From positions 1 to 64,000 of the forward strand of contig JAFWIO010000005.1 in NCBI GenBank assembly GCA_017514785.1: a DNA stretch of 64,000 nt, given 5' to 3'. This DNA comes from Eubacterium sp. Its GTDB lineage: Bacteria > Bacillota > Clostridia > Lachnospirales > Lachnospiraceae. Under the pieces are notes generated by a model. That model was not told where the DNA came from. It searched no databases and was given only the letters and a program-made list of their open reading frames with translations. Numbering within the stretch: position 1 is the stretch's first letter; every line of letters starts with the position of its first letter. Below are positions 1 to 9,307 of this stretch, piece after piece. The translations under genes and the position numbers were made by a program.

Positions 1-850
1 AAAATGTAACTGCTGAGGCATCACCCAAAGGCATCTCCATATTTTCCATTACAAATGGGATCTCGTCAAAGTACTCTTCAGGGCCTACTTCTTTCAAAGA
101 AAACTTTCTACCGAAATGTTCTGCGGTTTCTTTGGCGAGGTCTGCTTCATTATATCTAACGCCATTGTATACTGCTTTGTCACCCAGCGCTGTTTCATCG
201 TAACCTATAGAGCAAGCTGTTGTGGCATCAGTAATAGCCAAAACATATGATGAATCAACACCACCTGATAGGAATGAATAAGCCTCTTCATCTGGCATCT
301 TAACTTCCTTCACTATCTGTTCCATAGTGTTTGAAATCTCATCTGCCCACTCCTCCAAAGTCTTTCCTTCTTCAGGATGAAACTCTGGCTTAAAGTATCT
401 AGTAATAGTTACTTTGTCATTTTCATATACTAAATATCTACCTGGAAGTAGTTTCTTAACTCCCTTAAACATAGTGTCCTCACCTGGACAGTATGTAAAA
501 TTCAGATACATCTGAAGCATATCGTGGTTGAATTCTTTTTTGAATCCATCCTGCTTCATGATTTTTCTAATCTGATTTCCGTAGAGAAGATCGTGCTCCT
601 CTGTCATATAATAATAAAAAGGTTTTGTTCCAAAATGGTCTCTCGCACAGTAGATTTTATCCCCATCTTCTATAGCAAAAGAAAACATTCCGATAAGATG
701 GTTTACTACTTCTACTCCCCATCTCTCATAACCTTTGATAATTATTTCTCTTTCTCTGTTCTTTGCCTCTTGTTCTGTATCTATTTGAAGTTCCGCGCAA
801 AGAGCCTTCCAGTTTCTTATATGACCTTTATATTCTTTTAATTCAATCAT
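1..850 (-). CDS. Asparagine synthetase-like protein (AsnB family), 5' part, runs off the left edge
   Basis: The reading frame starts at ATG 850 with GGAGG six bases upstream and stays open to base 1, giving the first 283 residues. Known family role: ATP-dependent amidation of aspartate. Seen: the end of a class II glutaminase-like domain (RDHFGTKPFYYY near residue 72) followed by the synthetase PP-loop SGGVDSS near residue 195. Normal AsnB begins Met-Cys-Gly and uses Cys2 as the glutaminase nucleophile; this protein starts about 70 residues later, in the region matching the NGEIYN motif, so the nucleophile is absent. Upstream of the start is the tetR gene, which it overlaps by 8 bases, so no longer N-terminus is available. 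It may use free ammonia or make another amide. Family assignment is firm, substrate is not. Confidence 0.8.
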   Translation of the reverse strand, partial: MIELKEYKGHIRNWKALCAELQIDTEQEAKNREREIIIKGYERWGVEVVNHLIGMFSFAIEDGDKIYCARDHFGTKPFYYYMTEEHDLLYGNQIRKIMKQDGFKKEFNHDMLQMYLNFTYCPGEDTMFKGVKKLLPGRYLVYENDKVTITRYFKPEFHPEEGKTLEEWADEISNTMEQIVKEVKMPDEEAYSFLSGGVDSSYVLAITDATTACSIGYDETALGDKAVYNGVRYNEADLAKETAEHFGRKFSLKEVGPEEYFDEIPFVMENMEMPLGDASAVTF

Positions 851-1478
851 TTGGTCCTCCGTTATACTTCATTCCAATTACTTCATACCAATTTGAGAAA
901 TCTCGCAAAACTAGCGCTGTCTTTTCCATTTCTTCCCATGTAAAATCTAACATAAAAGGCTTGTAGAAAAATGTCCAAACAGCTGATGTTAAAACATTCA
1001 TTTCTTTTTCTGTAATATCCTTAGTGGCAAGTCCTCTTCTCTTGGCTTCTAAATAGAATCTATAGTGAATATTATTCATTTTTTCTGTCCAAATATCATG
1101 AAAGTCGCTATATCTAGTTCCTGAAGAACACTTAATTAAAAGTGTTACTCCTTCTCTATGATCATATAAGTATCTAAACCATTTTATATTTGTTTCTGGG
1201 TTCATATAAAATCCATCATAGAGTTGTTGATCAGAAAAAGTTTCTAAATCCGATTCATCTATTTTTTTAATATAATTGTCCATAGCTTCAACAGTTTCTG
1301 ATACCACTTCACAGAACAATTCTTCTTTACCAGAAAATCTTTTGTAGAGTGCACCTGTAGTCACTCCTGCTTTTTTGCAAATTTCTGATAACTGTGCCAT
1401 CTCAAAGCCTTTTTCTAAAAAGACTTCCTTGGCTGCTTTCATTAATCTTGGGTCAATACTTCTATCTGGTGCTGACAT
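843..1478 (-). CDS. TetR/AcrR-family transcriptional regulator
   Basis: A 211-residue protein with a typical TetR N-terminal helix-turn-helix at about residues 10-55 (AKEVFLEKGFEMAQLSEI, then GVTTGALYKRF). The rest is a variable helical ligand-binding domain with no recognisable ligand signature. Start ATG 1478 has a GGAGA element upstream. Its stop codon overlaps the start of the asparagine synthetase-like gene, whose ribosome-binding site lies inside the last codons, so the two are probably translationally coupled. It follows the secreted beta-helix gene by 24 bases on the same strand and may be in its transcript. TetR proteins usually repress their own operon or a neighbour; the target here is unknown. 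Confidence 0.88.
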   Translation of the reverse strand: MSAPDRSIDPRLMKAAKEVFLEKGFEMAQLSEICKKAGVTTGALYKRFSGKEELFCEVVSETVEAMDNYIKKIDESDLETFSDQQLYDGFYMNPETNIKWFRYLYDHREGVTLLIKCSSGTRYSDFHDIWTEKMNNIHYRFYLEAKRRGLATKDITEKEMNVLTSAVWTFFYKPFMLDFTWEEMEKTALVLRDFSNWYEVIGMKYNGGPND

Positions 1479-1502
1479 TTTTCAAGTTCTCCTTTGTAAG
1501 TT

Positions 1503-3668
1503 TTATTTTACTTTAACCTTAATTGTAATCTTCTTCCATGCTGATGGTTTGTAATCATCATTTCCTACTGCTTTAACCTTTACTGTTAGTTTATATTTTC
1601 CTTTTTTAAGTTTCTTCTTGATAGTTAATTTTCCAGTCTTCTTGTTGATCTTAAAGTATTTCTTAAACTTAGCCTTTTTAACTTTAACTAGTTTATATCT
1701 TAGTTTGCCTTGGCCTTTCTTTTTAAACTTAATGCACTTCTTTGCTTTTATCTTTTGTTTTTTCTTTTTAAGTTTCTTATATTTTACTTTGACAGTCTTT
1801 CCCTTGATAGAAAGTGTATTTATATATTTTAGTAATGTTACCTTCTTAATATCACTATACTCTTTATTATCAAGGCTCCAATCTTTATCTATTTTAGCAG
1901 TATAGTTAATAGTTCTTCCAACTTGTTTGGTTGTTATTTTCATATCCATTGAATGCTTAACAGTTTTATCTTTACTATACTCGTAATTAGCAACAGCCTT
2001 TGAATAGCCTGTCCATGTAATTCCAGTAAAGTTCCAAGCACCTTCAACTATTTGTGCCTCACCTTTATCTGTAAACATTGGCACATAACCATCAGTGTCA
2101 CTCTTGAAACGTGAGAAATCACCATTAGTAGATAGTCCTTCTGTAAAGACTCCTGTCACCACTTGCATAATGATTCCTTCAGGCAAAGAATTTTTTAACT
2201 TTCCAGTTATTAGAATTTTAGTTGATTCATGAGTATCTGGATTGCCCTCTAGATAAATGTTCGCTGGCTTGCCATTATTTGTGTTTCCGTATATCACAGA
2301 ATCTCCACTTAATTCAAAATGTGTATCTGTTCCCACTTCTATTCCGCCATCCATTCTCGTTCCTGTGGATTTATTATTAATAATTTTTCCACCGGTCATA
2401 TTAAAAGTGCGACGATTAAATACCATAAGACCACCAGCAGTTTGAGCGGTATTATTTTGAATCACTCCGCCTGACATATTGAATGTTCCATCAACTGCTA
2501 ATCCGCCGCCTCGGGATTTATCTCCTTCTGGGCAAATTGCTTGGTTATTTTCTATTGCTCCACCGCTCATATTAAAAATGGACTCACCATTAACAAATAC
2601 TCCACCACCTCGACGGCCTTCATTATCGCTAATTCTTCCGCCATACATATTAAAGGATGATGAATATTCAAGAACAACTCCTGCTCCTGCACCATCTCCC
2701 CAATCGAAGTCCACATGGTTTTCAATTATGTTTACACCATCATACATTTCTAGGGTTGCTCCCCATCTTGCCGCTACTGCTCCTCCCGTTGTGGGTGCAT
2801 AATTACCTATAATATTTCCTTTTTTCAAAATACATTTTGCATTTGAACCATTAAGAAGAATAGCCCCTCCTTTAAGTTCGCTACCATGTATATCTTTATC
2901 CGCGGCTCTATTTGCAATTAGGGTACCTCCGTTTAATGAACATACACCTTGAGAAAAAATCGCGCCACCGCCCTCATTATCATCTGGGCCACCTTTATTG
3001 TCAATTCCTCCAGTAATATATCCACCAGTAAATGATTTATTACCATCTTCACTTAATTTAGCAAAACGATCTACTATTTTATATTTGTGTTTTGTGACAG
3101 TATCGCAATCATGTATATTCAAAGTGCTACTACTATCTATATAAATAATTCTCTTTTTTACACCATCTCTCATTTTTATTGAATGACCATTCAAGCATAA
3201 ATTAATAGTTTTGTTTCCCGTTACATTCCATGTTTGTTCTAATTCAATATCTTTAGTTAAGTAGTAGTTTCCAGAAGCATTAGGAAGGCTATCTGTAGCA
3301 TCAAAAGTAACACCATCATGTGTATGTGGCGCTTCCTTCCAATAAGCTGTAACTATAATTATTCCTTCCTGCAAACAATTCTCAGCTATCTGAACTGTTT
3401 GTCCAGGCGTAAATATTCCATCAACTCCTGACATTTTCCAATGATTAAAAGCCTTGCCATTAGGCGCCTTGAATGTGCATTGCGGAAATGTATATGTTTG
3501 ACTTTTAGTAACTGTTGCTGGATTCATAGTTCCAGTGCCTTCACCCGGCACATACACAAGACTATAAGTTTCTTCACCAGCGCTTACCGTATTCAATCCA
3601 TTCACTGGCATTAACATTAATGCAAACGCTGTTGTAATAGCTATAACCGAACTAATTACTTTTTTCAT
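1503..3668 (-). CDS. Secreted right-handed beta-helix protein with lysine-rich C-terminal domain
   Basis: I chose ATG 3668 (721 residues) because GGAGAAAG lies just upstream and the protein then begins with a signal peptide (MKKVISSVIAITTAFALM, cleavage near residue 31). Order of parts: a beta-grasp repeat of the Listeria-Bacteroides (InlB-type) class at about residues 35-115; a long parallel beta-helix at about 160-490 with repeated NMSGG/NMTGG-type rungs alternating with asparagine ladders; a linker; and a C-terminal module of about 100 residues in which roughly 45 are lysine. No LPXTG sorting motif or S-layer repeat is visible. It starts 14 bases after rlmD ends. Probably an exported adhesin or polysaccharide-binding protein held by charge on the wall; that role is inference. 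Confidence 0.8.
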   Translation of the reverse strand: MKKVISSVIAITTAFALMLMPVNGLNTVSAGEETYSLVYVPGEGTGTMNPATVTKSQTYTFPQCTFKAPNGKAFNHWKMSGVDGIFTPGQTVQIAENCLQEGIIIVTAYWKEAPHTHDGVTFDATDSLPNASGNYYLTKDIELEQTWNVTGNKTINLCLNGHSIKMRDGVKKRIIYIDSSSTLNIHDCDTVTKHKYKIVDRFAKLSEDGNKSFTGGYITGGIDNKGGPDDNEGGGAIFSQGVCSLNGGTLIANRAADKDIHGSELKGGAILLNGSNAKCILKKGNIIGNYAPTTGGAVAARWGATLEMYDGVNIIENHVDFDWGDGAGAGVVLEYSSSFNMYGGRISDNEGRRGGGVFVNGESIFNMSGGAIENNQAICPEGDKSRGGGLAVDGTFNMSGGVIQNNTAQTAGGLMVFNRRTFNMTGGKIINNKSTGTRMDGGIEVGTDTHFELSGDSVIYGNTNNGKPANIYLEGNPDTHESTKILITGKLKNSLPEGIIMQVVTGVFTEGLSTNGDFSRFKSDTDGYVPMFTDKGEAQIVEGAWNFTGITWTGYSKAVANYEYSKDKTVKHSMDMKITTKQVGRTINYTAKIDKDWSLDNKEYSDIKKVTLLKYINTLSIKGKTVKVKYKKLKKKKQKIKAKKCIKFKKKGQGKLRYKLVKVKKAKFKKYFKINKKTGKLTIKKKLKKGKYKLTVKVKAVGNDDYKPSAWKKITIKVKVK

Positions 3669-3681
3669 ATCTTTCTCCTCT

Positions 3682-5070
3682 TTACTTTGTTTTAGACAAC
3701 AATGCCACGCTCTCCACATGAACTGTCTGTGGAAACATATCCACTGGTGTCACTTCATTAAATGTATAACCGTATCCTTTAAGCCACGCGAGATCCCTTG
3801 CTAGCGTAGCGCTATCACAACTCACATAGACTATTCTTTCAGGATTCATAGAAACAATAGTCTTTAGCAATTTTTGGTCGCAACCTTTTCTAGGTGGATC
3901 AACCACTATCACATCCGGGTGGCACTCTTCTTTTTCCTCGTCAAAATAGTCAGCCACCACATCCTCGGCTGCTCCTAATAAAAATTCCGTGTTATCTACC
4001 TTATTTATTATAGCATTATTCTTGGCATCCTCCACGGCTTTTTCTACTATTTCTACACATATAACCTTCTTAGCATCTTTCGCCATCGACAAAGAAATAG
4101 TTCCTATTCCGCAGTACAAATCCCATACTATTTCCTCGCCAGTTAATCCTGCGTACTCAATTGCTTTTCCGTAGAGTTTTTCAACTTGTTTTGAGTTCAC
4201 TTGGAAGAAACTCTCTGGTGAAATTCTAAACTTATTTTCACCGATAGTATCTTCTATATATCCCGGTCCAAAGAGATGAACTGTTTTACTTCCCATTATG
4301 ACATTTCCAAATTCTTTGTTGGTGTTTATGGAAATGCTAGTCATGTTTGGAATTGCTTTTAGTTTTTCAACTAATTTGTCGACCTCAGGCAACTCATTAG
4401 AATTAGTCACCACACAAACCATTATCTGCTTTGTTGATTCTGAAATTCTAATTAGCACATGTCTAACGAAACCTGATTGTGTCGGCTCATCATATGGCTC
4501 AATGTCATTTTCTTTCATAAATGAAATGACTGTATCCATAATCTCTTTACAAACATCTCTTCCGTCTATTCTCATTCCAAGCACACAACCTGGAGTTTCA
4601 ATGATGGAATGAGTTCTTCCTGCATAGAAACCATAGGCTATCTCACCATCCTTGTTTCTTCCAACAGGAAATTGTGTCTTGTTTCTATAATAATATGGCT
4701 CATCCATTCCGATTATTTCTTTCATCGGAATCTGACAAGTGTCTAATCCGCCTATTCTCTTTAAGTTGTTAAAGACTTTCTCTTCTTTAAACTTAAGTTG
4801 CGTCTCATAGTCCATCGACTGAAGTTGACATCCACCGCACTGTCTGGCCACAGGACATTTTTCTTCTACTCGGTGCTTTGATGGTTCAACTATTTCAATC
4901 AATTTTGCAAAGGCAAAGTTTTTCTTTGCCTTCATAATCTTTACTTTGCACTTGTCTCCAATCACAGTATCCTTCACGAAAAGAGCATAGCCATTAACTT
5001 TGCCTATGCCCTCTCCGTTTATACCTTGATCTTCAATTGTCACTGTCAACTCATCGTTTTTCTGATACAT
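3682..5070 (-). CDS. rlmD: 23S rRNA (uracil-C5)-methyltransferase, RlmD/RumA family
   Basis: A 462-residue cytoplasmic enzyme of the TrmA/RlmD family, which transfers methyl from S-adenosylmethionine to C5 of a uracil in 23S rRNA. Seen: an N-terminal TRAM domain (residues 1-60); iron-sulfur cysteines C72, C78, C81 with a fourth in TPGCVLGM; the SAM motif DLYCGIGTISLSMA near 315; VVDPPRKGC near 395; and the nucleophile motif YVSCDSATLARD near 420. Length is normal. It sits between two secreted-protein genes on the same strand. No good ribosome-binding site precedes the start: the nearest AAGGA is about 25 bases away, so initiation may be weak. Many Firmicutes carry two or three paralogues, so the exact target uridine is not certain. 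Confidence 0.9.
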   Translation of the reverse strand: MYQKNDELTVTIEDQGINGEGIGKVNGYALFVKDTVIGDKCKVKIMKAKKNFAFAKLIEIVEPSKHRVEEKCPVARQCGGCQLQSMDYETQLKFKEEKVFNNLKRIGGLDTCQIPMKEIIGMDEPYYYRNKTQFPVGRNKDGEIAYGFYAGRTHSIIETPGCVLGMRIDGRDVCKEIMDTVISFMKENDIEPYDEPTQSGFVRHVLIRISESTKQIMVCVVTNSNELPEVDKLVEKLKAIPNMTSISINTNKEFGNVIMGSKTVHLFGPGYIEDTIGENKFRISPESFFQVNSKQVEKLYGKAIEYAGLTGEEIVWDLYCGIGTISLSMAKDAKKVICVEIVEKAVEDAKNNAIINKVDNTEFLLGAAEDVVADYFDEEKEECHPDVIVVDPPRKGCDQKLLKTIVSMNPERIVYVSCDSATLARDLAWLKGYGYTFNEVTPVDMFPQTVHVESVALLSKTK

Positions 5071-5112
5071 TGTTTTAAATTTTAAAAATCTTGTCCTTAT
5101 CTTATTAGTATT

Positions 5113-8100
5113 TTATTTTTTTATCTTCTTGCTCGTCTTCTTCTTGCTCCACTTGCCATAGTATGACTTATATTTTGTCACCTTTATAGCTCGAGCTCTC
5201 ACTATATATTTCTTGCCCTTCTTAAGCTTTTTGATGACAAATTTCGTCTTTGTGCCATACTTAGTTTTCCACTTCTTCTTTCCTTTTACTTTGTAACTAA
5301 GTTGATACTTGGTTCCATCTAGTTTCTTAAGTGAGTACTTCATTTTGACAGTCATTTTTTTCTTGCCTACTTTCAAACTCTTGATAACTGCCTTTTTAGG
5401 AGCCTTTGTATTAATAATACCTTTTAATTCAATAATAATTTTTTTGTGATTTTCATTCTCCTCTACCAAGTCATTGTATTTATTAATTAATGACTTCAAT
5501 TCATCTTGAGCATCTGCCAGTCTATCTTCCAAGTTTCCTATCTTGGTTTCAGACAAAGCAGCTTTAGTAATGTTGTAATCTGTCATCATTGTTATCATAT
5601 TTCCTTGCGCATTTACTAATGCATCATATGCCGCTTTTATTTCTTCATCACTTCCAGATTCTATAGCTGCATCTAGTTTCTCTTTTGCAGTTTTTATTTC
5701 CACAAAGGAATCTAACAGCATTTCTTCTATCTTTTCTTCAGGTATATAAATATAGAATGATTTAAGCGCAGTTCCGACAAACCTACCTTTTCCATATAAC
5801 ACTATTAAATATTCTCCTGATTCTTCAAACTCATTACCTGTCTCAACACTCTTCCAAGTATAATCTACACCGTCTTCTAGTGCTTTACCGCGATATGTTA
5901 CTTCCACTGTTTGATGTTTACCTTCTTCATATTCTTTATGTGTGATTTGAGCCATATCAATGTCTACCACTTCTTCAGTCTGTTTTTTTGCGAGTTCGCT
6001 AATATCCAAAACGTTTTCATACATATCTTTGATAATAATTCGACTGTCTAGAACTGTTCCATCTCCATCGGTATCTCTGATATCTGTGATACTTCCCATT
6101 GCCACTTTATCTAGCGTAATTTTTTTGGCTGTATCTGCCGAAAGTGTAAATCTGGTATCACTTGTAGGCATATGCACCGTACCTTCATCAAATATTTCAT
6201 AGTCTAGGGCAGGCATAATGTTAAGTGTTCCCTTCAAATCTTTTGGATCTGTATACCTCTCTCCAATCGGAGATTCAAAAACTATGGTTGTTAATTTCCC
6301 ACTTTTTTTATCGAATAGCATTTTTACTGTTTCCATTTTGCTATTCCACTTTTTGCCATATTCACTAGTTACACCTATTATTGCGATTTCATCGTCAATC
6401 TCCTCATTTATGGCGATTGCATGAAGTTTGCCAGAAGCATCATTAATTGCATACCATTCTTCCTTCACAGCATGCACATTCCATGTGGCTTCCTTTTCAT
6501 TATACCAGCGAATTCTATCTTCAACCGTAGCTTCCTCTGGCATGCCTGACTGATAATCCATGTTTCCCTCTTCATAGCCCATTGACAAAGAAGGATCATC
6601 TAACATATTTTTTACTCTGTATGGGTCAAAATTAGCTTTTAAGTACTTTTCAACCGCAGGGATTTCTAGTCTAATATTCCTTCCAACTAATTGAACAACA
6701 CGCTTTCTAGTATCTTTTATATTTATTTGATATCCGGTACCTTCTTTTTCTTTGAGTTGTTTTGAAGTTATATTTTCCATCATAATAGCTTCATCTGCCT
6801 GATGTTTCACAACGCTATCTAACCATTCTTTAACGCCTGCTTCTCCACCTCTTCTTTTGTCAATCAATATTTTTACAACTTCAAACCAATCCGTGCTTTT
6901 ATCATCAGTCGGATCCATACGATTAATCATCCATTCTTTTTTAACACTATCATAATTGATTTGAGATTTTTTTACGTTATATTCATTAATCATACTTGAA
7001 ACAGTTTTGCCACACTTCCAAATAAGAGAATAGTCAATCATAGTCTGCATATAGTCACTCAAAAATTGATACCTACCGTCTGTTTTGTTTCGCATCTTTT
7101 CTATAGCGGGACTCAATGCATTAATATAATTATTTGTATTCATCGGATTGTCAGGCTTTGCAAAGTAAATATACATTCCACTAGTTCTTAAATCGTCAAA
7201 TGATATTTCCCCATTTGTGTTTCTATATATTTGTCCTTCTTTTTTTATGCCTTCAGTTCCTCTAGCATAAATTATGCTATCGTCCTCTAGCACTTGTCCA
7301 ATCTTATTTTCAATTTGTGCATCTGAGTATGCATTAGTAGTTTTAATATACTCATCTTCCAAATCCTTATCTGTTATTTCAGAGTTCACTACACTTAAAA
7401 GTCCAGATAAGTTTCCTAAATCAATGTAGTCTGTCTCGTGATAGTAAATGGCATTTCCACAAGAACTGATTTCATCATAGAAAAGTTTTTGTCTTGCTTG
7501 ATCAGATAACACTTCATTCAAATCAGACAGAGCACTAACGATTCCACTTTTTATAAATTTATCAACATCTACTACAGCCAAAGTTCCTTCATCCTGGTAT
7601 CTTTCATCTTTATAAAATGCGATGTAATCATCCACTATTTTTTTACCTAGCTCATACCCATCAATATTAGGATTTTCACCTAATTTGTTTAACCATCCAG
7701 AGTATTCCTGTCCTTTCCCAGGTTCAGTTTCTGGTGATGCAACATAATAGTCCATATAGTCGCCTAACGTCAAATTTATTTCCAAACAGTTCATAAGGCA
7801 TGCATCAAAATCAATAAAATCGAATTTTTTAGCATCTTCTGGGTTGGAAGGATTAGTGAGGTCGTTATTTCCTATCACATCAACTAACTCCTCCATGGAA
7901 ATAAATTCTTCGTCAGAGTGTTCATCCACACCAAAGCCACCATGTGGCCCACCACCATGATCCCACAAAATCAAATCGTATTTTTCTGATGGATAATTCT
8001 TAACTCCATAGTTAATAAACGCCCTCAAAGTCTTTGGATCACTCATTAATTCGTCCGTAGCTTTAACAGGAGTGTCTTTTGTGATACCATCTCCATCCTT

Positions 8101-8499
8101 AAGAATCATCTTTCCTGGATTTTCTGTAGCATCAATTCCGTTTAATTCCCATACTTGATTATAATTGCCACTTATTTTATCAGTAGCCTCGCCCACCGGT
8201 TCTAAAGCAGGGTCAATTACTAAATCCTCACTCTCTGTTTGCCACTCTTCAGCGCCGCCTGTCAATACTACAAACTTTACCTTTTCATCATGGCTAAAGT
8301 TAGCGCTCATAGCCTGCTCTAAATTCCAAGTGGCATCACCCGAATTAGACTCTAAATTAGAACCGCAAAGATATAGGAGCACTGTCCTAGTATACTTTGG
8401 CTCTTCTTTGGACTTTGCAGCCTTCGCAAAAGCTGTGGATGGTATCAAAGTTACTACCATCGCTACTACTAGTAATAATCCGACTATTCTTTTCTTCAT
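5113..8499 (-). CDS. Secreted clostripain-family (C11) cysteine peptidase with coiled coil and lysine-rich C-terminus
   Basis: An 1128-residue exported protein. Seen: signal peptide (residues 1-26, ending STAFA); a peptidase C11 domain from about 38, with the presumed catalytic His181 in LWDHGGGPHGG and Cys234 in FDACLMNCLE; a long middle region; a short coiled coil near 990-1035; and a fibronectin-III-like C-terminal module very rich in lysine. Clostripains cleave after basic residues and mature by autoprocessing; specificity here is not determinable. The start ATG 8499 overlaps the lgt stop as ATGA, so the two are translationally coupled. The lysine-rich tail resembles that of the beta-helix protein two genes downstream, suggesting a shared way of staying at the cell surface. 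Confidence 0.87.
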   Translation of the reverse strand: MKKRIVGLLLVVAMVVTLIPSTAFAKAAKSKEEPKYTRTVLLYLCGSNLESNSGDATWNLEQAMSANFSHDEKVKFVVLTGGAEEWQTESEDLVIDPALEPVGEATDKISGNYNQVWELNGIDATENPGKMILKDGDGITKDTPVKATDELMSDPKTLRAFINYGVKNYPSEKYDLILWDHGGGPHGGFGVDEHSDEEFISMEELVDVIGNNDLTNPSNPEDAKKFDFIDFDACLMNCLEINLTLGDYMDYYVASPETEPGKGQEYSGWLNKLGENPNIDGYELGKKIVDDYIAFYKDERYQDEGTLAVVDVDKFIKSGIVSALSDLNEVLSDQARQKLFYDEISSCGNAIYYHETDYIDLGNLSGLLSVVNSEITDKDLEDEYIKTTNAYSDAQIENKIGQVLEDDSIIYARGTEGIKKEGQIYRNTNGEISFDDLRTSGMYIYFAKPDNPMNTNNYINALSPAIEKMRNKTDGRYQFLSDYMQTMIDYSLIWKCGKTVSSMINEYNVKKSQINYDSVKKEWMINRMDPTDDKSTDWFEVVKILIDKRRGGEAGVKEWLDSVVKHQADEAIMMENITSKQLKEKEGTGYQINIKDTRKRVVQLVGRNIRLEIPAVEKYLKANFDPYRVKNMLDDPSLSMGYEEGNMDYQSGMPEEATVEDRIRWYNEKEATWNVHAVKEEWYAINDASGKLHAIAINEEIDDEIAIIGVTSEYGKKWNSKMETVKMLFDKKSGKLTTIVFESPIGERYTDPKDLKGTLNIMPALDYEIFDEGTVHMPTSDTRFTLSADTAKKITLDKVAMGSITDIRDTDGDGTVLDSRIIIKDMYENVLDISELAKKQTEEVVDIDMAQITHKEYEEGKHQTVEVTYRGKALEDGVDYTWKSVETGNEFEESGEYLIVLYGKGRFVGTALKSFYIYIPEEKIEEMLLDSFVEIKTAKEKLDAAIESGSDEEIKAAYDALVNAQGNMITMMTDYNITKAALSETKIGNLEDRLADAQDELKSLINKYNDLVEENENHKKIIIELKGIINTKAPKKAVIKSLKVGKKKMTVKMKYSLKKLDGTKYQLSYKVKGKKKWKTKYGTKTKFVIKKLKKGKKYIVRARAIKVTKYKSYYGKWSKKKTSKKIKK

Positions 8500-9266
8500 T
8501 GATTTTCTCCTATTTTCTTTTTTCTATAAATAATGGAAATAATCGTTCCAATAAATACTACAATACTAATCCACTGTGATGTGGAAAATCCAAATGCCGA
8601 TCCCCTAATAGCATCATATCTAAAGAACTCTAAAATAAATCTTACTACGCTATATGTAAGCAAATATGTCTCTATAGTATAGAAGAAATCTTTTTTTATT
8701 TTTAAAACTAATAATACAATTCCTATTATTAAAACTAATGCTGCTTCTACTAGTTGCACTGGGAATAGTTCCTCGCCTGATGGTGCCTGTGAGCCGTAAG
8801 GAAAAACGACATGTCCAGGTCCGTGGTATGGCATTCCATAGCAGCACCCTGCACAAAAGCAACCTATTCTTCCGAAGCAATGCATAATTGGAATCATAAA
8901 TATAAAGTCTCTAATATATGCCCAAACATCTAGGTCGTGGACTTTGCCGCATAGCATCATAAAAAGAATTGCTCCCACTAGTCCGCCGTAAAAAACAAAG
9001 CCGTTAGATATTATTGAAATTATACCTTTTAGCGATGCCGCTGCTGACCAATCAATATCTTTAAAGCTAATAATTAAAAATAATATTTTAGATCCTAAAA
9101 ACGCACCAATAATTCCATAACTCTCAATGGTAAGAAGTTCTAATTTATCCCTACCAAATCTCTTACAAAGGCTAAGAGCCACGGCATTAGAAACAATGAT
9201 TCCAAGAAGAATCATCATTCCGTACATTGGAAGTTGTAATCCAAAGATATTTAAATGTTCGCACAT
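8496..9266 (-). CDS. lgt: Prolipoprotein diacylglyceryl transferase
   Basis: Lgt transfers diacylglycerol from phosphatidylglycerol to the lipobox cysteine of prolipoproteins in the membrane. The protein is 256 residues with about seven membrane segments and the family signature GRIGCFCAGCCYG near residue 130. I chose ATG 9266 (MCEHLNIFG) because GGAGG lies 5 bases upstream; an in-frame TTG 15 bases earlier would place that site inside the gene. It lies just downstream of the yhaM terminator, so its promoter must overlap the end of yhaM or the terminator is leaky. Its last codons contain the ribosome-binding site of the clostripain gene. Confidence 0.93.
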   Translation of the reverse strand: MCEHLNIFGLQLPMYGMMILLGIIVSNAVALSLCKRFGRDKLELLTIESYGIIGAFLGSKILFLIISFKDIDWSAAASLKGIISIISNGFVFYGGLVGAILFMMLCGKVHDLDVWAYIRDFIFMIPIMHCFGRIGCFCAGCCYGMPYHGPGHVVFPYGSQAPSGEELFPVQLVEAALVLIIGIVLLVLKIKKDFFYTIETYLLTYSVVRFILEFFRYDAIRGSAFGFSTSQWISIVVFIGTIISIIYRKKKIGENQ

Positions 9267-9279
9267 ATATCCTCCAAGC

Positions 9280-9307
9280 AAAAAGGACTCATTACGAGCC
9301 CCTTTTT
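9280..9307 (-). terminator. Probable intrinsic terminator of the yhaM-type gene
   Basis: Directly after the stop codon the minus-strand RNA can pair GGGCUC with GAGUCC across a five-base loop (one G-U pair), extended by A/U pairs and followed by a run of U. It lies only about 14 bases before the lgt start. Confidence 0.6.

Noticed and set aside
1618..2802. Long plus-strand open frames opposite the beta-helix gene
   Set aside because: They are shadows of lysine-rich and repeat-rich minus-strand coding sequence, with no ribosome-binding sites or recognisable motifs.
2257..3000. Tandem DNA repeats in the beta-helix gene
   Set aside because: The repeats are at protein level (NMSGG-type rungs) with diverged codons, not recent DNA duplications.
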